Positions 7,998 through 16,437 of a stretch of 39,866 nucleotides of DNA are shown piece by piece; positions within the stretch are counted from its first letter, which is position 1, and every line of letters starts with the position of its first letter. The notes beneath the pieces were generated by a model, which ran no database searches, was not told the DNA's origin, and saw only the letters and a program-made list of their open reading frames with translations. A program made the translations under genes and the position numbers. The stretch is from an uncultured Oxalobacteraceae bacterium. GTDB taxonomy: Bacteria > Pseudomonadota > Gammaproteobacteria > Burkholderiales > Burkholderiaceae. Location of the stretch: contig CAMLIL010000051.1 of NCBI GenBank assembly GCA_946480015.1, positions 1-39,866 on the forward strand. Direction: 5' to 3'.

Positions 7998-8135
7998 CCC
8001 TAATCCTGCCAGTAGGATCAACCCGAGGAATATGAATTCTCTCTGTGCCGCATCTCCGATGCGGTTCGGTAGTTCTCTAGCTTTTTTCCGCCAACGTGGA
8101 TGTTCTTGTGATAGCGCCTCCCTGATAAGAACTAC
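7964..8135 (-). ncRNA. Candidate small RNA of about 170 nt, unknown family
   Basis: The minus strand holds a complete small-RNA unit between sppA and the 7522 gene: a sigma-70-like promoter (8142-8169), a predicted start at 8135, several perfect stems and an intrinsic terminator. From the 5' end GTAGTTCT (8128-8135) pairs with AGAACTAC (8069-8076) across a 51-base loop. Next comes CCGCATC-GGA-GATGCGG (8048-8064) with GGA exactly in the loop, then ATCCT...AGGAT, then the terminator hairpin. There is no credible reading frame. Five GGA triplets occur, one in a hairpin loop, which recalls CsrA/RsmA-binding RNAs, but only weakly. It does not resemble SRP RNA, tmRNA, RNase P RNA or 6S RNA as far as I can judge. 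Confidence 0.6.
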
Positions 8136-8141
8136 AGCTCC

Positions 8142-8169
8142 AATATAGACTACGAGCTTGAACTTACAA
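8142..8169 (-). promoter_or_regulatory. Sigma-70-like promoter of the candidate small RNA
   Basis: On the minus strand -35 TTGTAA (8164-8169) and -10 TATATT (8142-8147) are separated by 16 bases. It lies about 30 bases downstream of the sppA stop, which puts the expected start at about 8135, exactly at the first base of the first stem. Confidence 0.6.
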
Positions 8170-8199
8170 GGAAAACATTACACAGCTAGCAGTAAATTC

Positions 8200-9201
8200 C
8201 TAACGGACACTCGGAAGCGGCGCATGCGACAGCGCCTTCACCGCCCCAGCCCCGACCGCCGCGCCAAATTTCTTCAACACCCGTTCCGGCAGGTTTTCAT
8301 GGGCGGTGTAGTCGACGATATCCTCAGCCTTGACCACGTCGCGCGCCACGATGTCCACTGTGCCGAAGCCATCGGCCAGCCCCATTTCGACGGCCTTGGC
8401 GCCGCTCCAGAACAGGCCGGAAAAAGTTTCCGGGGTTTCTTTCAAGCGCTTGCCGCGCCCGCTACGCACCACGGAAATGAACTGCTGGTGAATTTCGTTG
8501 AGCATGGCCTGGGCGTGCGCCTTGTGCTTGTCCGACTGCGGGCTGAAGGGATCGAGGAAGCCCTTGTTTTCGCCAGCGGTCAGCAGGCGCCGTTCCACAC
8601 CCAGCTTTTCCATGGCGCCGGTGAAGCCGAAGCCATCCATCAGCACGCCCACCGAACCGACGATGCTGGCCTTGTTGACATAAATCTTGTCGGCGGCGGC
8701 GGCAATGTAATACCCGCCGGAGGCGCAAATTTCGTCGACCACCACGTACACCGGCTTGTGCGGATAGGCACGGCGCAGGCGCACGATCTCATCGACGATG
8801 ATGCCGGCCTGCACCGGACTGCCGCCCGGGCTGTTGATGCGCAGCACCAGCGCCACCGAACCGGCATCGGAGAATGCCTTGTTCATGGCCGGGATGACGG
8901 CGTCGGCCGAGCCGCTGCCTTCGGCATCGATGCTGCCGTTGATTTCGATCAGGGCCGTGTGGCGCCCCAGCGATTCGGCGTCGCCGCCGTCCAGGTTGAA
9001 GTCGTACAGGGCCCACAGGCCCAGCAGCGCCAGGCCGAGAAAGGCGAAGCGGAAGAAAATCGTCCAGCGCCGCGCCGCGCGCTGTTCCTTGACGGTCGCA
9101 AACACCAGTTTTTCCAGCGTTTCGCGCTCCCAGCTGGCGCCGGTCAGCACGGGGGCCGGCTGGGGTGGATTGACGTGCTCGCTACCGATGTTATCGCTCA
9201 T
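8200..9201 (-). CDS. sppA: SppA-type S49 signal peptide peptidase
   Basis: A membrane-anchored S49 serine protease that degrades cleaved signal peptides and other membrane peptides. From the ATG at 9201 (GAGA upstream) it is 333 residues, the short single-domain form. One membrane helix lies at about 47-66 (TIFFRFAFLGLALLGLWALY). The Ser-Lys dyad is probably Ser161 in CASGGYYIAAAADKIYV and Lys213 in AGENKGFLDPF, matched by analogy with the Bacillus short form. RINSPGGSPVQAG is the conserved oxyanion region. It is the last gene of the rluC - HAD - Rieske - sppA set, 46 bases after the Rieske gene. A longer frame continues upstream but overlaps the Rieske gene and lacks a good start. Confidence 0.92.
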   Translation of the reverse strand: MSDNIGSEHVNPPQPAPVLTGASWERETLEKLVFATVKEQRAARRWTIFFRFAFLGLALLGLWALYDFNLDGGDAESLGRHTALIEINGSIDAEGSGSADAVIPAMNKAFSDAGSVALVLRINSPGGSPVQAGIIVDEIVRLRRAYPHKPVYVVVDEICASGGYYIAAAADKIYVNKASIVGSVGVLMDGFGFTGAMEKLGVERRLLTAGENKGFLDPFSPQSDKHKAHAQAMLNEIHQQFISVVRSGRGKRLKETPETFSGLFWSGAKAVEMGLADGFGTVDIVARDVVKAEDIVDYTAHENLPERVLKKFGAAVGAGAVKALSHAPLPSVR

Positions 9202-9247
9202 ATTTCTCTTTGCTGGTAATTCAAAGCCGATCGAGGCTGTTGACCGA

Positions 9248-9625
9248 TTATGCCTGAGGCGGGCGGATATGCTCGTCAGGCTGCCAGTAAATCTTGCCGT
9301 TTGCCTCGGAAACGGCAATCGGGCGCAGGCGTCCGCCTTTGCAGGGGCCGCCGGCACACTGGCCGCTGTACGGAAGATACACGGCGCCGTGGGTGGCGCA
9401 CATCAGATACAGGCCGCTGCTTTCAAAAAACTCGCCTTCGTTCCAGTCCAGCTCGATCGGAACGTGGGCGCAGCGGTTCAGATAGGCGTAGGCCTTGCCC
9501 TCGTAGCGCACCACGAAGCCGGTAGCGTCGGCGCCGAAGGCGGTGACGGGAAAGCGCACGCCGCGCCCGCCCTCGGCCACGGCCTCCGAGGCGCAGATGA
9601 GCATCAGGGCGATAGGCTGGTTCAT
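9248..9625 (-). CDS. Rieske [2Fe-2S] protein
   Basis: A small 125-residue Rieske protein. The cluster ligands are clear: Cys52 and His54 in RCAHVPIELD, and Cys76 and His79 in LMCATHGAVY, spaced as in ferredoxin-like Rieske domains. There is no membrane anchor or oxygenase domain, so it is probably a soluble electron carrier or a nitrite reductase small-subunit-like protein; the partner is unknown. It lies 10 bases after the HAD phosphatase stop, in the same direction, and before sppA. Rieske proteins in this rluC-gph-sppA neighbourhood are common in betaproteobacteria, which is family knowledge and not seen here. Confidence 0.9.
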   Translation of the reverse strand: MNQPIALMLICASEAVAEGGRGVRFPVTAFGADATGFVVRYEGKAYAYLNRCAHVPIELDWNEGEFFESSGLYLMCATHGAVYLPYSGQCAGGPCKGGRLRPIAVSEANGKIYWQPDEHIRPPQA

Positions 9626-9635
9626 GCCCGCGTCC

Positions 9636-10295
9636 TCAGCCGTGTTCGCTCAGCCACCGGTGCAACTGCTGGACGGTCTCGGCCGAAAACACGTGCTCGC
9701 ACCCGTGCAGCTGCTCGGCCGGGTGGGCGCCGTACTGCACCGCCACGCCGTGGGCGCCGGCATTGCTGGCCATGAGCAGATCGTGGGTGGTATCGCCGAT
9801 CATCACCGTACGGCGCAGATCCTGGCCTAATTCGCGCGTCAATTCCTGCAGCATGGCCGGATGCGGCTTGGAAAACGTTTCATCGGCGCAGCGGGTCGCA
9901 TCGAACAGCGACAGCAGGCCGACCGCATTCAGCGCACGGTTCAAGCCTACCCGGCTCTTGCCGGTAGCCACGCCAAGGAAGTAGCCGTCCTGGGAAAGTT
10001 CGGTCAACATCTCGCGAACGCCGTCGAACAGCACCAGTTCGTGATCCTTGGACAGGTAATGGAAGCGGTAGCGCTCGACCATGCGCGGGTACACCGACGG
10101 GTCCATGCCGGGCATAACGGCCTGCATGGCTTCGAACAGGCCCAGGCCGATCACATGCGAAGCGGCGTCGTCGCGCGGGATCGGCAAGCCCAGATCGCGC
10201 GCCGCTGCCTGTATACACTTGACGATGGTCGAGGTGCTGTCCATCAGCGTCCCGTCCCAGTCGAAGACGATCAGATCAAATTGCTTTCTTGCCAT
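9636..10295 (-). CDS. HAD-IA hydrolase, phosphoglycolate phosphatase-like
   Basis: A 219-residue haloacid dehalogenase-type phosphatase. Motif I is FDWDGTLMDSTS, with the first Asp as nucleophile; motif II is the Thr/Ser in VATGKSRVGL; motif III/IV is MIGDTTHDLLMASNAGA. An alpha-helical cap lies between motifs I and II, as in Gph and related proteins. The physiological substrate is unknown; phosphoglycolate is one option. I chose the ATG at 10295, directly before the ARKQFDLIVFDWDG strand; a TTG at 10340 in frame is less likely. It follows rluC closely and precedes the Rieske gene. Confidence 0.88.
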   Translation of the reverse strand: MARKQFDLIVFDWDGTLMDSTSTIVKCIQAAARDLGLPIPRDDAASHVIGLGLFEAMQAVMPGMDPSVYPRMVERYRFHYLSKDHELVLFDGVREMLTELSQDGYFLGVATGKSRVGLNRALNAVGLLSLFDATRCADETFSKPHPAMLQELTRELGQDLRRTVMIGDTTHDLLMASNAGAHGVAVQYGAHPAEQLHGCEHVFSAETVQQLHRWLSEHG

Positions 10296-10349
10296 GTCAT
10301 CCGGGCGCCCAGCGGGGCCCGGCTCCTTCTCATTAATCAATACGCACTA

Positions 10350-11378
10350 TTATCGCGAAACAAGGTCCGGTTTCCCCAAGCTTACCAAGAAACGTTCGCA
10401 GTCGGCGGGCAGCGGAGCGCTCACCGTCATCGGCTTGCCGCTGTCGGGATGGGTAAACGTGATGCGGTGGGCGTGCAGGAACATGCGCTTGAGCGCGCCG
10501 CGCCCTTCGGCGGCCTTGAGCAGCACACGGTTCAGGGCGAAATCGCCGTACTTGTCATCGCCCAGGATGGGAAAGCCCGACGATGCCAGATGCACGCGGA
10601 TCTGGTGGGTGCGCCCGGTCTTCAGTTCGGCTTCCAGCAGGGCGAACTGCTCCCATTTGCGCATCAGGCTGAACACCGTGTGCGATTCCATGCCGCCGGC
10701 CTGCACGCACACACGGCGCTCGCCGTCGGCGGTGGTGTATTTATGCAAAGGCAGCTTGACGTGCTGACGCGCATTCTTCCAGTCGCCCGCCACCACCGTC
10801 AGATAGCGCTTGTCGGTAACGCCGTCGCGCATCTGCTCGTGCAGATTGGTCAGCGCCGAGCGCTTCTTGGCCAGCATCAGCAGGCCGGAGGTTTCACGGT
10901 CGAGCCGGTGCACCAGTTCGAGGAACTTGGCCTCCGGCCGCGCCGCCCTTAACTGTTCGATCACACCATACGACACGCCGGAGCCGCCATGCACGGCCAC
11001 GCCGGCCGGTTTATCGATGATCAGCAGCTGGGCGTCCTCGTGCAGGATGGCAAATTCGGCGCCCGGCACCACCGATGTCGGCTTTTCCGCAACACGTACC
11101 GGCGGAATGCGCACCAGATCGCCCTGCTCCAGGCGGTACAGCTGGTCGATGCGGCCCTTGTTGACCCGCACTTCGCCGGAACGGAGAATGCGGTAAATAT
11201 GGCTTTTTGGAACACCCTTGCAGACGCGAAGCAGGTAGTTGTCGATACGCTGACCGGCTTCTTCTTCGGTGATGGTGACAAACTGCGCTTGAGGCTGGGC
11301 CTGTGATGAAGGGGGAACAACATCGTTTTGCTTCTTCATTTCCTCTGTCTTCCCAGAAATTCTCTCTAAGTCCTTCAT
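10350..11378 (-). CDS. rluC: RluC, 23S rRNA pseudouridine synthase
   Basis: RluC converts U955, U2504 and U2580 of 23S rRNA (E. coli numbering) to pseudouridine. The S4 domain (GQRIDNYLLRVCKGVPKSHIYRIL) is followed by the RluA-type catalytic domain with LVHRLDRETSGLLMLAKK, where the Asp after RL is the nucleophile, and TGRTHQIRVHLAS. Length is 342 residues. Two starts are possible: ATG at 11378, which a -10-like TATATT (11383-11388) nearly touches so the mRNA would be almost leaderless, or an ATG 13 codons later with an AGAGGA placed too close. It is divergent from rne, which is typical for this lineage and separates the two by a long leader. Confidence 0.93.
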   Translation of the reverse strand: MKDLERISGKTEEMKKQNDVVPPSSQAQPQAQFVTITEEEAGQRIDNYLLRVCKGVPKSHIYRILRSGEVRVNKGRIDQLYRLEQGDLVRIPPVRVAEKPTSVVPGAEFAILHEDAQLLIIDKPAGVAVHGGSGVSYGVIEQLRAARPEAKFLELVHRLDRETSGLLMLAKKRSALTNLHEQMRDGVTDKRYLTVVAGDWKNARQHVKLPLHKYTTADGERRVCVQAGGMESHTVFSLMRKWEQFALLEAELKTGRTHQIRVHLASSGFPILGDDKYGDFALNRVLLKAAEGRGALKRMFLHAHRITFTHPDSGKPMTVSAPLPADCERFLVSLGKPDLVSR

Positions 11379-12035
11379 TTTGAATATATAATCGACAGGC
11401 GGCGGTCAAACCTCTGCTGGTGTAAGAATTAAAACGATATTTTACACAGGGGCGTCTCCATCGGCCTCGCCAAATTGCAAATTCGATGGAAAAACGTGTA
11501 CGCACATCCCTGCGCGAATCAAGGTTGCACCGTTGTTGTAATCGGATATCGCCCAAGGCTGCTGAATTGGATTGTTTGGAATATTAAGGATAAGTACCGG
11601 AAAGCTGGCCTTCTGGGTCGGCTCGCCGGATGATGGTGTCGATAACGCTCGTCGTTTTCGCCCGACCCGAAGGACGCCTCAAACGCGCCGCTTGTGAACG
11701 AAGGCCGACCCGGCCCCGCGGAGAACATACCCGCTTCAAAGTGAGCGTCTGAGCCCCAACGCCGGTCTGGCTCTTGAATTTGCTCACCGCCTGGCTTTCG
11801 CCTGTGCCCCCTGGTTCGACCGGGCTGCCGCAGGTAAGTTGCAGGTGATGCGTGCACTCGGCATGTCGATCGACCCCACCGCGCCCTGTTACGGCCGCCG
11901 CGCTTTGCCTGGCTGCGCCGTACGATAAGGCATACCCGCCCTCCAGCATCCCCTTCTAGCGTACATCCCGTGTACTTATTGCCGCTTTTCACAGAGCGGC
12001 ACTGGAACGGCTTTTAGCCGCGGAGTTAATAAAAA
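11379..12035. promoter_or_regulatory. Divergent rluC/rne region and long rne leader
   Basis: This 657-base region has no credible gene. On the minus side TTGACC (11404-11409) and a TATATATT run (11383-11390) are a likely rluC promoter. On the rne side there is much potential structure, for example GGGTCGG (11615-11621) with CCGACCC (11662-11668). Just before rne three perfect hairpins follow one another: GTACA-TCCCG-TGTAC (11961-11975), GCCGCT...AGCGGC (11981-12000) and CGGCT-TTT-AGCCG (12008-12020), then GGAG at 12022-12025. E. coli rne has a long leader through which RNase E limits its own level; a similar role here is inference. Confidence 0.6.
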
Positions 12036-15008
12036 ATGAAACGCATGTTGTTTAACGCGACGCAGCAGGAAGAACTGCGCGTCGCCATTGTCGACGGTCA
12101 GAAACTGATCGATATCGATATTGAATCGGCCGGCCGCGAACAGCGCAAGTCGAATATCTACAAAGGCGTCATTACCCGTATCGAGCCGTCGCTGGAAGCC
12201 TGCTTCGTCAGCTACGGCGAAGACCGCCACGGCTTCCTGCCCTTCAAGGAAGTGGCGCGCACCTATTTCCGCGAAGGCGTGGACGTGCGCAACGCGTCGA
12301 TCAAGGATGCCCTGCGCGAAGGCCAGGAAATCATGGTCCAGGTGGAAAAGGAAGAGCGCGGCAACAAGGGCGCCGCCCTGACCTCCTTCGTGTCGCTGGC
12401 CGGCCGCTATCTGGTGCTGATGCCGAACAATCCGCGCGGCGGCGGCGTGTCGCGCCGGGTCGAAGGCGAAGAGCGCCAGGAACTGCGCGAAACCATGGAC
12501 AAGCTGGACCTGCCGCAAGGCATGTCGGTGATTGCCCGCACCGCCGGCATCGGCCGCAACGTCGAAGAGCTGCAGTGGGACTTGAACTACCTGATGCAGC
12601 TGTGGCGCGCGATCGAAGGCGCCGGCAAGTCCTCGCACGGCGCGTTCCTGATTTACCAGGAATCCTCGCTGGTCATCCGCGCCATCCGCGATTATTTCCA
12701 GCCTGATATCGGCGAAATCCTGATCGACACCGACGAGATTTACGAGCAGGCGCACCAGTTCATGAGCCACGTGATGCCCGACATGGTGCATCGCGTCAAG
12801 CGCTACAGCGACGACGTGCCGCTGTTCTCGCGTTTCCAGATCGAACATCAAATCGAAACGGCCTACTCGCGCACCGTGCCACTGCCGTCCGGCGGCGCTA
12901 TCGTGATCGACCACACCGAAGCGCTGGTGTCGGTGGACGTCAACTCGGCCCGCGCCACGCGCGGTTCGGACATCGAAACGACCGCCTTCAACACCAACTG
13001 CGAAGCCGCTGAAGAAGTGGCGCGCCAGCTGCGCCTGCGCGACCTGGGCGGCCTGATCGTGATCGACTTCATCGACATGGAAGTGGCCAAGAACCAGCGC
13101 GAAGTCGAACAGCGCCTGAAAGATGCCCTGCACCACGACCGTGCGCGCGTCCAGATGGGCAAGATTTCCCGCTTCGGCCTGATGGAACTGTCGCGCCAGC
13201 GCCTGCGTCCTTCGCTGTCCGAAGGCAGCCATGTAACCTGCCCGCGCTGCTCCGGCACCGGCCACATCCGCGATACCGAATCGTCCGCCCTGCAGGTGCT
13301 GCGCATCATCCAGGAAGAGGCGATGAAGGAAAACTCGGCCACCATCCACGTCCAGGTACCGGTCGACGTGGCCGCCTTCCTGCTCAATGAAAAGCGCGGC
13401 GAAGTGCTGAAGATCGAGAACCGCCACCGCATCAGCGTGATCCTGGTGCCGAACAAGCACCTGGACACCCCGCACTACAAGCTCGAGCGCATCAAGCACG
13501 ACGATCCGCGTCTGGAAGACAGCCAGGCGAGTTACTCGCTGGCCGACCAGGCCGAAACCGACATGGCTTACAGCAAGCGCCAGAAGGAAGAAGTCAAGCC
13601 GCGCCAGGAAGCCATGGTCAAGACCATTACCCCGGCCCAGCCGGCGCCCGTGGTCGACCGCACCGAAGCGCTCAAGCCGGTTGCCGCTCCGGCACCCGTG
13701 CTGACCGCGCCGGCAGAACAAGGCTTCTTCAGCCGCATCATGGGCTTTTTCTTTAAGAAGCCTGAGCCTGTTGTCACTGCACCTGCCCCGGTCGCCGCAC
13801 CAGCGGCCAAGGCCGGCGCAACGGGCGACCGCAACAACCGTGGTCCGCGCGGCCGTGGCCGTAACGGCAAACAAGGTGGCCGCGAGCGTGACGAACGCGA
13901 GCCAGGCAAGCCAGTTGTCCAGGACGAAGCTGTCAAGGCAGCCGATGCCGAGACCAAACCGGCGCGTCCGCCACGCCCTCCACGTCCGCCGCGCGAAGCC
14001 CGCGAGCCACGCGAAGCGGCCGACGCGACCGCGCGCGCCGAGCGCCCTGAACGCGCCGAACGTCCGGAACGCGCTCCGCGTCCGCAGCGTGAACGTGCAC
14101 CGGCCGCAGTGGAACTGAAGACTGAAGAACTGGCCCTGGCGCCAAGCGCCACCGCAGCGCCGATCGGCGAGCAGGCCGACCTGACCGCCGGCGCCGATCT
14201 GACCCCAGCCGTGCCGAAAACGATCACCACCATCGGCCCGAATGGCGAGCAGATCGAAGTCGAAGCGAACGGCGACGAGCCGCGCCGTCGTCGCCGTCGT
14301 GGCGGCCGTAACCGCAATCGCCGCGACCGTGACCAGGTCGAAGGCATGGAAGGCGAAAATGGCGAGACCGAGGGCGATCTGGTGGCCGACACCGCCGCCG
14401 GGGAAGCGCCGGATGCTGCCGAGGCCGCACCAGTGGAAGCCGTTGTTGCCGAGCCAGTTGCAGCCGCACCAGTTCCAGTGGCGGAATATGTTGCTCCGGC
14501 ACCGGTGGAAGCCGCTCCGGTGGCTGCCGAGCCGGTGGAAGCCGCTCCGGTCGTTGCCGAGCCGGTTGCTGCCGAGCCTGTAGCGGTCGAAGCCGCACCG
14601 GTGGTGGAAGCGCCAGTCGTGGAAGCGCCAGTCGTTCAGGAGGCGCCAGTGGCCGAACCGGTCCTTGCGCAAGAAGCGGCTCCAGTCGTGGTCGAGCCGA
14701 CCATCTTCACGCCGCCTGAGCCGGTTGTGGCCGAAGTGGCTGCACCCGCTCCAGCACCGGAGCCGGTTTCCGCACCAGCGCCAGCGCCAGTGCCAGCACC
14801 TGCTCCAGCACCAGCGGCCGCGATCACCGACCTGAACGATCTGCTCGGTTCGGCCGGTCTGACCCTGGCCGCCACCGATCCTGCCAAGCTGCGTGCCGCG
14901 CAGGAAGCGGCCGCTAACGCGCCGCCACCGGCGCGGGTGCGCCGTGAGCGCAAGCCGCTGCCGCCACCGGTCGATGAACCGCTGATCCAGATCGATACCC
15001 GCCAGTAA
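12036..15008 (+). CDS. rne: Ribonuclease E
   Basis: RNase E is the main mRNA-decay and rRNA/tRNA-processing endonuclease and the scaffold of the degradosome. In the 990-residue product the catalytic half has an S1 domain (about 39-118), the DNase I-like site with Asp301 ([10 protein letters not shown]) and Asp344 (VIDFIDMEV), and the zinc-link Cys402-Pro-Arg-Cys405. These are offset by two from E. coli D303, D346, C404 and C407. The C-terminal half is disordered: Arg-rich tracts ([19 protein letters not shown] and [16 protein letters not shown]) likely bind RNA, then a long Pro/Ala/Val/Glu repeat, then a conserved-looking end [16 protein letters not shown]. It is monocistronic, with a strong terminator after it. 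Confidence 0.98.
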   Translation: MKRMLFNATQQEELRVAIVDGQKLIDIDIESAGREQRKSNIYKGVITRIEPSLEACFVSYGEDRHGFLPFKEVARTYFREGVDVRNASIKDALREGQEIMVQVEKEERGNKGAALTSFVSLAGRYLVLMPNNPRGGGVSRRVEGEERQELRETMDKLDLPQGMSVIARTAGIGRNVEELQWDLNYLMQLWRAIEGAGKSSHGAFLIYQESSLVIRAIRDYFQPDIGEILIDTDEIYEQAHQFMSHVMPDMVHRVKRYSDDVPLFSRFQIEHQIETAYSRTVPLPSGGAIVIDHTEALVSVDVNSARATRGSDIETTAFNTNCEAAEEVARQLRLRDLGGLIVIDFIDMEVAKNQREVEQRLKDALHHDRARVQMGKISRFGLMELSRQRLRPSLSEGSHVTCPRCSGTGHIRDTESSALQVLRIIQEEAMKENSATIHVQVPVDVAAFLLNEKRGEVLKIENRHRISVILVPNKHLDTPHYKLERIKHDDPRLEDSQASYSLADQAETDMAYSKRQKEEVKPRQEAMVKTITPAQPAPVVDRTEALKPVAAPAPVLTAPAEQGFFSRIMGFFFKKPEPVVTAPAPVAAPAAKAGATGDRNNRGPRGRGRNGKQGGRERDEREPGKPVVQDEAVKAADAETKPARPPRPPRPPREAREPREAADATARAERPERAERPERAPRPQRERAPAAVELKTEELALAPSATAAPIGEQADLTAGADLTPAVPKTITTIGPNGEQIEVEANGDEPRRRRRRGGRNRNRRDRDQVEGMEGENGETEGDLVADTAAGEAPDAAEAAPVEAVVAEPVAAAPVPVAEYVAPAPVEAAPVAAEPVEAAPVVAEPVAAEPVAVEAAPVVEAPVVEAPVVQEAPVAEPVLAQEAAPVVVEPTIFTPPEPVVAEVAAPAPAPEPVSAPAPAPVPAPAPAPAAAITDLNDLLGSAGLTLAATDPAKLRAAQEAAANAPPPARVRRERKPLPPPVDEPLIQIDTRQ
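14430..14820 (+). repeat. Low-complexity P/A/V/E repeat coding tract in rne
   Basis: Imperfect direct repeats encode units such as [12 protein letters not shown]; related 20- to 30-base DNA copies recur around 14505-14640. They form a flexible part of the RNase E scaffold and may vary in length between strains. Confidence 0.7.
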
Positions 15009-15022
15009 ACGTCGGGGTCCCG

Positions 15023-15058
15023 AAAAGCCGCCATCCGCGAGGACTGGCGGCTTTTTTA
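15023..15058 (+). terminator. Intrinsic terminator of rne
   Basis: AAAAGCCGCCA (15023-15033) pairs with TGGCGGCTTTT (15045-15055) over an eleven-base loop and runs into TTTTTT. This is a strong Rho-independent terminator 15 bases after the rne stop. Confidence 0.92.
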
Positions 15059-15060
15059 TT

Positions 15061-15091
15061 CGGTCGCCCCCGCGAACGCGGGGGACGACCG
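15061..15091. repeat. GC-rich palindromic element
   Basis: Arms CGGTCG / CGACCG (15061-15066, 15086-15091) enclose CCCCCGC-GAAC-GCGGGGG, an almost continuous hairpin except for one unpaired base. It resembles the dispersed palindromes found between genes in many betaproteobacteria. It lies immediately after the rne terminator and before the chrA promoter. Confidence 0.65.
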
Positions 15092-15096
15092 GGGCT

Positions 15097-15102
15097 TATA
15101 AT
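15097..15102 (+). promoter_or_regulatory. -10 element of the chrA-moaA-mobA-moeA operon
   Basis: A perfect TATAAT lies only nine bases before the chrA ATG at 15112, so the mRNA would have almost no leader. The -35 position falls in the preceding palindrome and is poor. Confidence 0.5.
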
Positions 15103-15111
15103 AATGGGCCT

Positions 15112-16437
15112 ATGACAATGTCCCGCGACACAAGCCCCGCCGATGTCCCCATGCTCGACGCCTTCCTGTACTGGCTCAAGCTCGGTTTCATCAGCTTTGG
15201 CGGACCGGCTGGCCAGATCGCGCTGATGCACACGGAGCTGGTCGAACGGCGCCGCTGGATTTCGGAACAGCGCTTCCTGCACGCGCTCAACTACTGCATG
15301 CTGCTGCCTGGTCCGGAAGCAACCCAGCTGGCCGTGTACATCGGCTGGCTGCTGCACAAAACCCGCGGCGGCATCATTGCCGGCGCGCTGTTCGTGCTGC
15401 CCTCGCTGCTGATCCTGATCGGGCTGTCGTGGATCTACATGGCCTACGGCACCTTGCCCGCCATCGCCGCCGTCCTCTACGGCATCAAACCGGCCATCGT
15501 CGCCATCGTGCTGGCGGCGGCCTGGCGCATCGGCAAGCGCACGCTCAAGAACCCGGCACTGGTCGCCATTGCGGCCTCCGCCTTCATCGCCATCGCCGTG
15601 CTGGCCCTGCCTTTTCCGCTGATCGTGCTGGGCGCCGCCGTCATCGGCGCACTCGGGGCACGCTTTGCGCCGGCGTGGTTTCAGCCGGGCGGACAGCACC
15701 CCGGCCAGCGCACGTCCTACGGAGCGGCCCTGATCGACGACCACACGCCAACGCCAGCGCACGCGCGCTTTTCGTGGACGCGGCTGGCACGCACCCTGCT
15801 GACCGGCACCGGCATCGGCGGCGCGGCCTTCGCGCTGTTGATCTATCAGTACGGCAGCGCCAGCGTGCTGGCCCGGATGGGCTGGTTTTTCACCAAGGCC
15901 GCGCTGCTGACCTTCGGCGGCGCCTACGCCGTGCTGCCGTATGTGTACCAGGGCGGCGTCGAACACTATCACTGGCTCAGTGCCACCCAGATGATCGACG
16001 GCCTGGCGCTGGGCGAAACCACGCCCGGCCCGCTAATCATGGTCAACGCCTTCGTCGGCTTCGCCGGCGGCTGGAACCACGCAGTGTCCCAGCCGGGCGC
16101 ATCCGGGGTAATGGGCGCCTGCGTCGCGGCCTTCTTCACCTTCCTGCCCTCGTTCATATTTATTTTGGCCGGCGGTCCGCTGGTCGAATCGACCCGCAAC
16201 CAGCTGCGCATGACCGCCCCGCTGACGGCCATCTCGGCAGCCGTGGTGGGCGTGATCGCCAGCCTGGCGGTGTTCTTCGGCCAGCATGTATTCCTGGCCG
16301 GCGAACGGCCCGACTGGGCCGCCATGGCCATCGGTGCAGCCGCGGCCGTGGCCCTGCTGCGCTACCAGGCCGGCACCATCAAACTGCTCGCCGCCTGTGC
16401 CGCGGCGGGGCTCGTGCTATCGTACCGGCATGGCTGA
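15112..16437 (+). CDS. chrA: ChrA-family chromate/oxyanion transporter
   Basis: A 441-residue inner-membrane protein of the CHR family, which exports chromate; some members may carry other oxyanions. It is the long two-domain form: each half starts with a family motif, [15 protein letters not shown] at about residue 27 and [16 protein letters not shown] in the second half, and the family [17 protein letters not shown] and [13 protein letters not shown] motifs are present. About ten hydrophobic segments are visible. ATG at 15112 and ATG at 15118 are both possible starts; no Shine-Dalgarno site is seen. Its last eight bases overlap the moaA start, so it is the first gene of a molybdenum cofactor operon, an unusual partner for a chromate exporter. 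Confidence 0.93.
   Translation: MTMSRDTSPADVPMLDAFLYWLKLGFISFGGPAGQIALMHTELVERRRWISEQRFLHALNYCMLLPGPEATQLAVYIGWLLHKTRGGIIAGALFVLPSLLILIGLSWIYMAYGTLPAIAAVLYGIKPAIVAIVLAAAWRIGKRTLKNPALVAIAASAFIAIAVLALPFPLIVLGAAVIGALGARFAPAWFQPGGQHPGQRTSYGAALIDDHTPTPAHARFSWTRLARTLLTGTGIGGAAFALLIYQYGSASVLARMGWFFTKAALLTFGGAYAVLPYVYQGGVEHYHWLSATQMIDGLALGETTPGPLIMVNAFVGFAGGWNHAVSQPGASGVMGACVAAFFTFLPSFIFILAGGPLVESTRNQLRMTAPLTAISAAVVGVIASLAVFFGQHVFLAGERPDWAAMAIGAAAAVALLRYQAGTIKLLAACAAAGLVLSYRHG

Noticed and set aside
11976..14672. Very long open frame on the minus strand opposite rne
   Set aside because: Its product is rich in Arg, His and low-complexity runs with no known domain; it is a shadow of the GC-rich rne codons.
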